A stretch of 64,000 nucleotides of DNA from Caprimulgus europaeus (taxonomy: Eukaryota; Chordata; Aves; Caprimulgiformes; Caprimulgidae). The stretch spans positions 5,502,001-5,566,000 of the forward strand of contig OU015540.1 in assembly GCA_907165065.1 (NCBI GenBank), read 5' to 3'. The notes under the pieces were generated by a model, which saw nothing but the letters and a program-made list of their open reading frames with translations, did not search any database and was not told the DNA's origin. Shown one piece after another: positions 59,731 to 64,000 of the stretch; the stretch's first letter is position 1, and each line of letters starts with the position of its first letter. Made by a program: the position numbers and the translations under genes.

Positions 59731-62700
59731 GATTTGCTGAAAAGACTTGAGGTGGTTTAGCGGGATAAATGCTAGACCCAGTCATAGGAGATACAAAAAT
59801 ATGCAGCTGGCATTGAGGGTAACTTAGGAGTTTTGTGGAACTCTTATTTGAATGGAGACGATGCAAGTTAAGGTCTTGCTTTTTCTGAGGTTTGAGATGT
59901 GCAATAATTATTTTAGTAACATTAATTTGGTTGTGTTCTTATAGTTATGGCTTTATTTCATACCGTATGCTGGTTTTGATTATATGTATGAAGGAAAAGC
60001 AAATATTTTTAGATAAATTGTATGCCTTTGATATGAAAAGATTTAATTATGGAATATAACTTTTGCAGAAGCAGGTGGCTTTAAAACTGTTTATTTTCTA
60101 ACTGCTCTGTATGGTCATAAATGCACTACTGAAGTAAAAACACACATCAGCTTTTAGACTTGTTTTCAAGCCTAGAGGGTCGTATGTTGGTTTTAAGTTT
60201 TGAATACTAAACATAATGGTATTGCTGGAGGTAAGTTCTAGCTCCCAAGTTACAGTAGTATGAAATAAACAGACTTTTATTACTGGCAATCAATGAATAC
60301 ATTTTGTTTTCTATTAAATCTGACTTCCTTGAAGACAAGCCTGAAATGAGCTTTTCCTTGATCAGCTACTGGTGCTTTTATGCTTTTACTATCTGTGTTA
60401 GTAGGAAAAGGCAGATAAGTGTTGTGTCATACTGTTTCCAGGTAGTGTGGGCCTCAGTCCAAAGAAGAATTGGACCAGTTGTGTGTTTGTGTTTGGGTTT
60501 AAACTGAATAAGATGATTCAGCAAATGCTTAAATGTTTCTGAATTAGGGGCCTTAGATTGCCAAGTCCTCTGGGGAAAAGTACTTTTTAGGGTTAAGTAT
60601 GTCAAATATTGAGCAGACCTTTTAGCAGCTCTTATCAGAAAGACTAAAAAAAGTCCTTTCATAAGCAATGAAAAAGCTTTAATTTCCTATGGATTTCTCT
60701 GTCTTGGTTAATTAGCTTTCTTTAAGCTGAATTGTGCTTAAGTTTTCTGTTGATTCTTCATTAGCCTGGAAAACCATGATCCTTTTCTCCCCATTGCTCT
60801 TTTCCTACAGAGTGTGTTGGATAGCAGCATGTGAGCTGCTGTATTCAACACCAACAATTAGGGACTAAAGATTGAAGGGTGAATTTGTGAATTCCAAATT
60901 ATCCCCTCACCAACTACTTATTTTCACAAAACTTGTAGGAAGAGCATTATCCTTGAGATGTCTACTGGCTATTGTATGTAGGTGAAGTTTGCAAGCAGGT
61001 ATTATAGGGGAGGAAAAAGATGCACAGAATTATTGTCCAACCTTGATTGTAATTAAGTGATTAAAAAAAAAAACCCTAAAAACATGGGGTTTGCACCCAG
61101 AGTTACTTATAATTATGCTGTATTTTTTATGAGAATAATTTACAACTTATATCCTTTGCTTAAAAAGTGATACAGTAGCATTTAATATCTCTTCCTTTCA
61201 GAAGATAAAAGCAGTGTTGTGTGTGTGCACCTGCTAGGAGGAATTTGCATTGTCACTTCCAAATCCATGTCGTATTTTGATAGAGCATCATTAACTGGTT
61301 ATTACTCTTTGAAAAAGACACCAGTATTTCCTGTGAATGTTGTGTCTGTGCTTTTATTAAAGATTTTTTGTCACACTGATTGACCAGAACCTTTTACCTG
61401 ATCCTTTAAGTCAGTTTGTGAATGAATTACTCAGGGTGCATTTGGGTGTTACACTCAGTCACCTGTACTGAATTGAGCCACTATTGGCTGTTGTATCAGT
61501 GATTCTATAGAGGGACTCCTGCTTGGTTCTGTGACTGGGTGACCTTTGAATCAGTCATTATATTATGCATTCTGAATAATAAATCTCAACTCCCTAATTA
61601 CACATTTACCTGCTACTCTAAATTATCTCATATTTACCTGATGCTATATAATTAGGAAATTACAGAATTTATACAATAGATGTTGTATTATTCATGTTTT
61701 CTAGTTGGGAAAATATAATGGGAATTGGCTTAATTAGTATATTTAAATTTCCAAAGTATTTTCACTGGTAGTCACTTCAGAAAGCTTCCCTAGTTTTTAA
61801 TAAAGAAATTCATACTTATTCATTTACTTCCTCACAAGAACCATGAAATGGGGAGTACAGCATTACCAAAATGAATATTAAAACGTAAAGTCTGGGCAAA
61901 TACTTGGCCCTCCTCACTGAGCCTTTTTCTTAATGCACAATAAGAATTGGCTAAGAATCCTTATTAAATGACTCTTGACTATCAGCCTTGTTTTCTGTAG
62001 CTTTGTTGAGCCTAAATATTAATTAAAATAGTGTGTCTTATACAAATACTCATTTTGTCCAGGAACTATCAATATTAGAGAGGATCCATCTGACCACAGA
62101 ATTCAAGCACGGTTGATTTGCTGATACTTAAAATATGATGCCAATTAGTTGTGATTTTCATTAATGTGGATTTGTGCCTGTAACTGAAGAAGGGGAAAAA
62201 TTGTTTAAAAATGACCATGTAGAAAAATCTCTTCTGTCTTCCCTTATTTACCTTGAATACAAGAAGCCCATGCAATTAGTAAAACATTTGTTGCTTTTGT
62301 TGTTTGACATCTGAGAAGTGATGCAATTTTTTTTTTTCCTTTAAAAGAGAACCTAGAGCAAAACCACCCCTAGATTACTTTGAAAGCCAAGCCTTTCCTG
62401 GTAATCAAGTGTTTACAGAAAGATGCTTTGTTCAAACCTTTTCTGGGGCTCTGTATGCTTAAACAAAGGGCTTTTAGACTTAAACACAGCTGTTCATTTG
62501 AAAATGAAAAATCAAATTAAGCAGAACCAGCTTTTGAAAGTTAATGTTGTATAGCAACTGAAACAAAAGAATAAAATACTGTGTTTTACTTTTCACTTAA
62601 ATAACTTTTTTTAACATAAAGTTTTCAACGAAAAAGTGTGGTTTCAAAGCTGCTCATCTCTTGCTGTATCCTGCAATGGAACATCTGCGTTCATTCTGAC

Positions 62701-64000
62701 GCGGATGAATGACATGAATTAAACTAAAACCGTTGAAGTGCTCTTTTTAACATAATTACACCTTGTTCATTTTGGAGACACAATGCAGGGATGAAATGCC
62801 AATTAAGGCTGGTATGTTAATGAGATTGAGACTGAATAGGGGATTAGAGCGGACACAAATCCCAGTGGAATTGATTTGATATAATCCCTCAAGTTTGTTC
62901 TGTTTTCAAATGTACAATAACATTTCTATTAAAATTTCCAGGCATAGAATAAAAAACAAAAAAATCCCCAAACATGTTTGATTTGGGGATGTGGTTAGAG
63001 AAGCTGTACAGTGGATCTCAGTTTGGTCATCTTGGTTTTATTGTCTACATTCATGTCAGATTGAAAGAAAACTTTGTCGCTGTTTGATATCTTTGTCAGC
63101 TCAGCGTTCTCTTGCACGTTCATGCAGATGTGTGTCATGGGGTTCCACAAAATATAAATATTACTTTACTACAGGTCCCCAAGCTTGTGGGATCAAGATG
63201 TGGAGTATGTGGAATTAATGATGTAAATATATGTGTGCATATATATGCCAATATATTTATATATAAAAATAAAAAAATATATTCTTATAAGACATTGTAA
63301 TTTTTTAATGTTTTATAATACAGCATGTGTGTAAAATAAAATCTAAAAAAACCCAGAAAAACTCCAAACAACTGGATTTCCCCTATAAAGATTGACTCTA
63401 GCATCCAATAGCATCATTTTTTAATTGTGTCCTTTGGAATGATCATCCAAAATGATGCGTTGGCAAGAGGGTGGCTGTTTTAAGCAGGACAGAGTGTAAC
63501 ATCAGAGCTAGTGGTCAGGAGGAGGAGACAAGATGTAGATGCCAGTTGCTTGTAGTAGCTAGGTTGGTAAGCTGTACCTATGAGTGAAGAGACACAACTC
63601 TAGAGATGGAAGATAGTCTTTTATTCAACTGCATTTAAAAAAAGCAAATAAACAAAAAACTTACATGAAAGGTGCTTAATCAAAACAAAAATTTTCATAG
63701 CTGTGAAGACATAAATAATTTTATTTCCTAGAAAACTCAATAGTTTATCTACTAGAATACCTTAAGACAAAAGTCTCTGCTGGATCTCAGTGCAGATCAA
63801 CAGGGCTTTAGGAGCACAATCCAACCATCACTTTAGGTTCATATCTGATTTTATTACGAAATGCCGTATCAGTACCTGTAATCGTTTCCTGTGTTTCTAT
63901 TAAGTGATTTCCAGTGACAGATCAAGAACTCATTTGCCACAGCTATGTAGAGGACAGCTGGTTTCTTAGCCAGGATCTGAATCAGGGAGACTTCGAGTCA
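59731..64000. other. Gene-free AT-rich sequence to the window end
   Basis: No gene recognised; frames are all under 100 codons. Contains an A run (61063-61073), T runs and an AT-rich microsatellite-like region at 63226-63290. The parts at 61555-61740 and 62690-62950 have many ATTA/TAAT cores and look like possible conserved non-coding sequence. Confidence 0.65.
63226..63290. repeat. AT-rich low-complexity region
   Basis: Interrupted (TA)n with A runs, including TATATGTGTGCATATATATG, a near-palindrome. Likely slippage-prone. Confidence 0.8.

Noticed and set aside
60171..60230. 60-base stretch between an acceptor (TTTTCAAG) and a strong donor (GGAG/GTAAGTT)
   Set aside because: All three frames contain stops, so it cannot be an internal coding exon.
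1..64000. CRISPR arrays, operons, tRNA or rRNA genes, phage or plasmid signals
   Set aside because: None seen. The CR1 content and the base composition point to a bird chromosome, where such prokaryotic features are not expected.

Overview
This window looks like avian nuclear DNA, most likely one long intron or an intron plus flanking intergenic sequence. The case for a bird is the set of truncated CR1 LINE 3' ends, which carry the terminal motif typical of birds and other sauropsids (a run like TTCTATGATTCTATGA, or its reverse complement, next to a block reading GGTTGGAAGGGACCT...ATCATCTGGTCCAAC). The DNA is visibly AT-rich and CpG-poor. It has no long open frame and no sign of bacterial or viral gene packing. 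I cannot name the species or the gene.

Layout: 1-6009 is gene-free. 6010-6695 is a very old CR1-like LINE relic on the + strand that still shows two reverse-transcriptase motifs. 8796-8893 is a weak candidate exon. 25186-25272 is the best coding signal in the window: an 87-base, phase-symmetric exon on the + strand with good splice sites, encoding 28 whole codons of a probable coiled coil. A strong splice acceptor at 31690 would, in the reading phase left by that exon, add four residues and a stop, followed by an AATAAA at 32215. This makes a possible terminal exon. The rest, to 64000, is sequence without recognisable genes, with scattered CR1 tails, one further old interspersed repeat, homopolymer runs and AT-rich microsatellites.

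The two upstream exon candidates and the possible terminal exon are phase-compatible on the + strand, so one gene model can be written: 8796-8893, then 25186-25272, then 31691-about 32240. Only the middle exon is well supported. No tRNA, rRNA, CRISPR, operon or intact mobile element was seen, and I found no convincing new biological system. The findings are leads: exon identity, pseudo-exons with good splice sites, CpG-rich patches, a poly-C cluster, one strong hairpin, and stretches that look like possible conserved non-coding elements.
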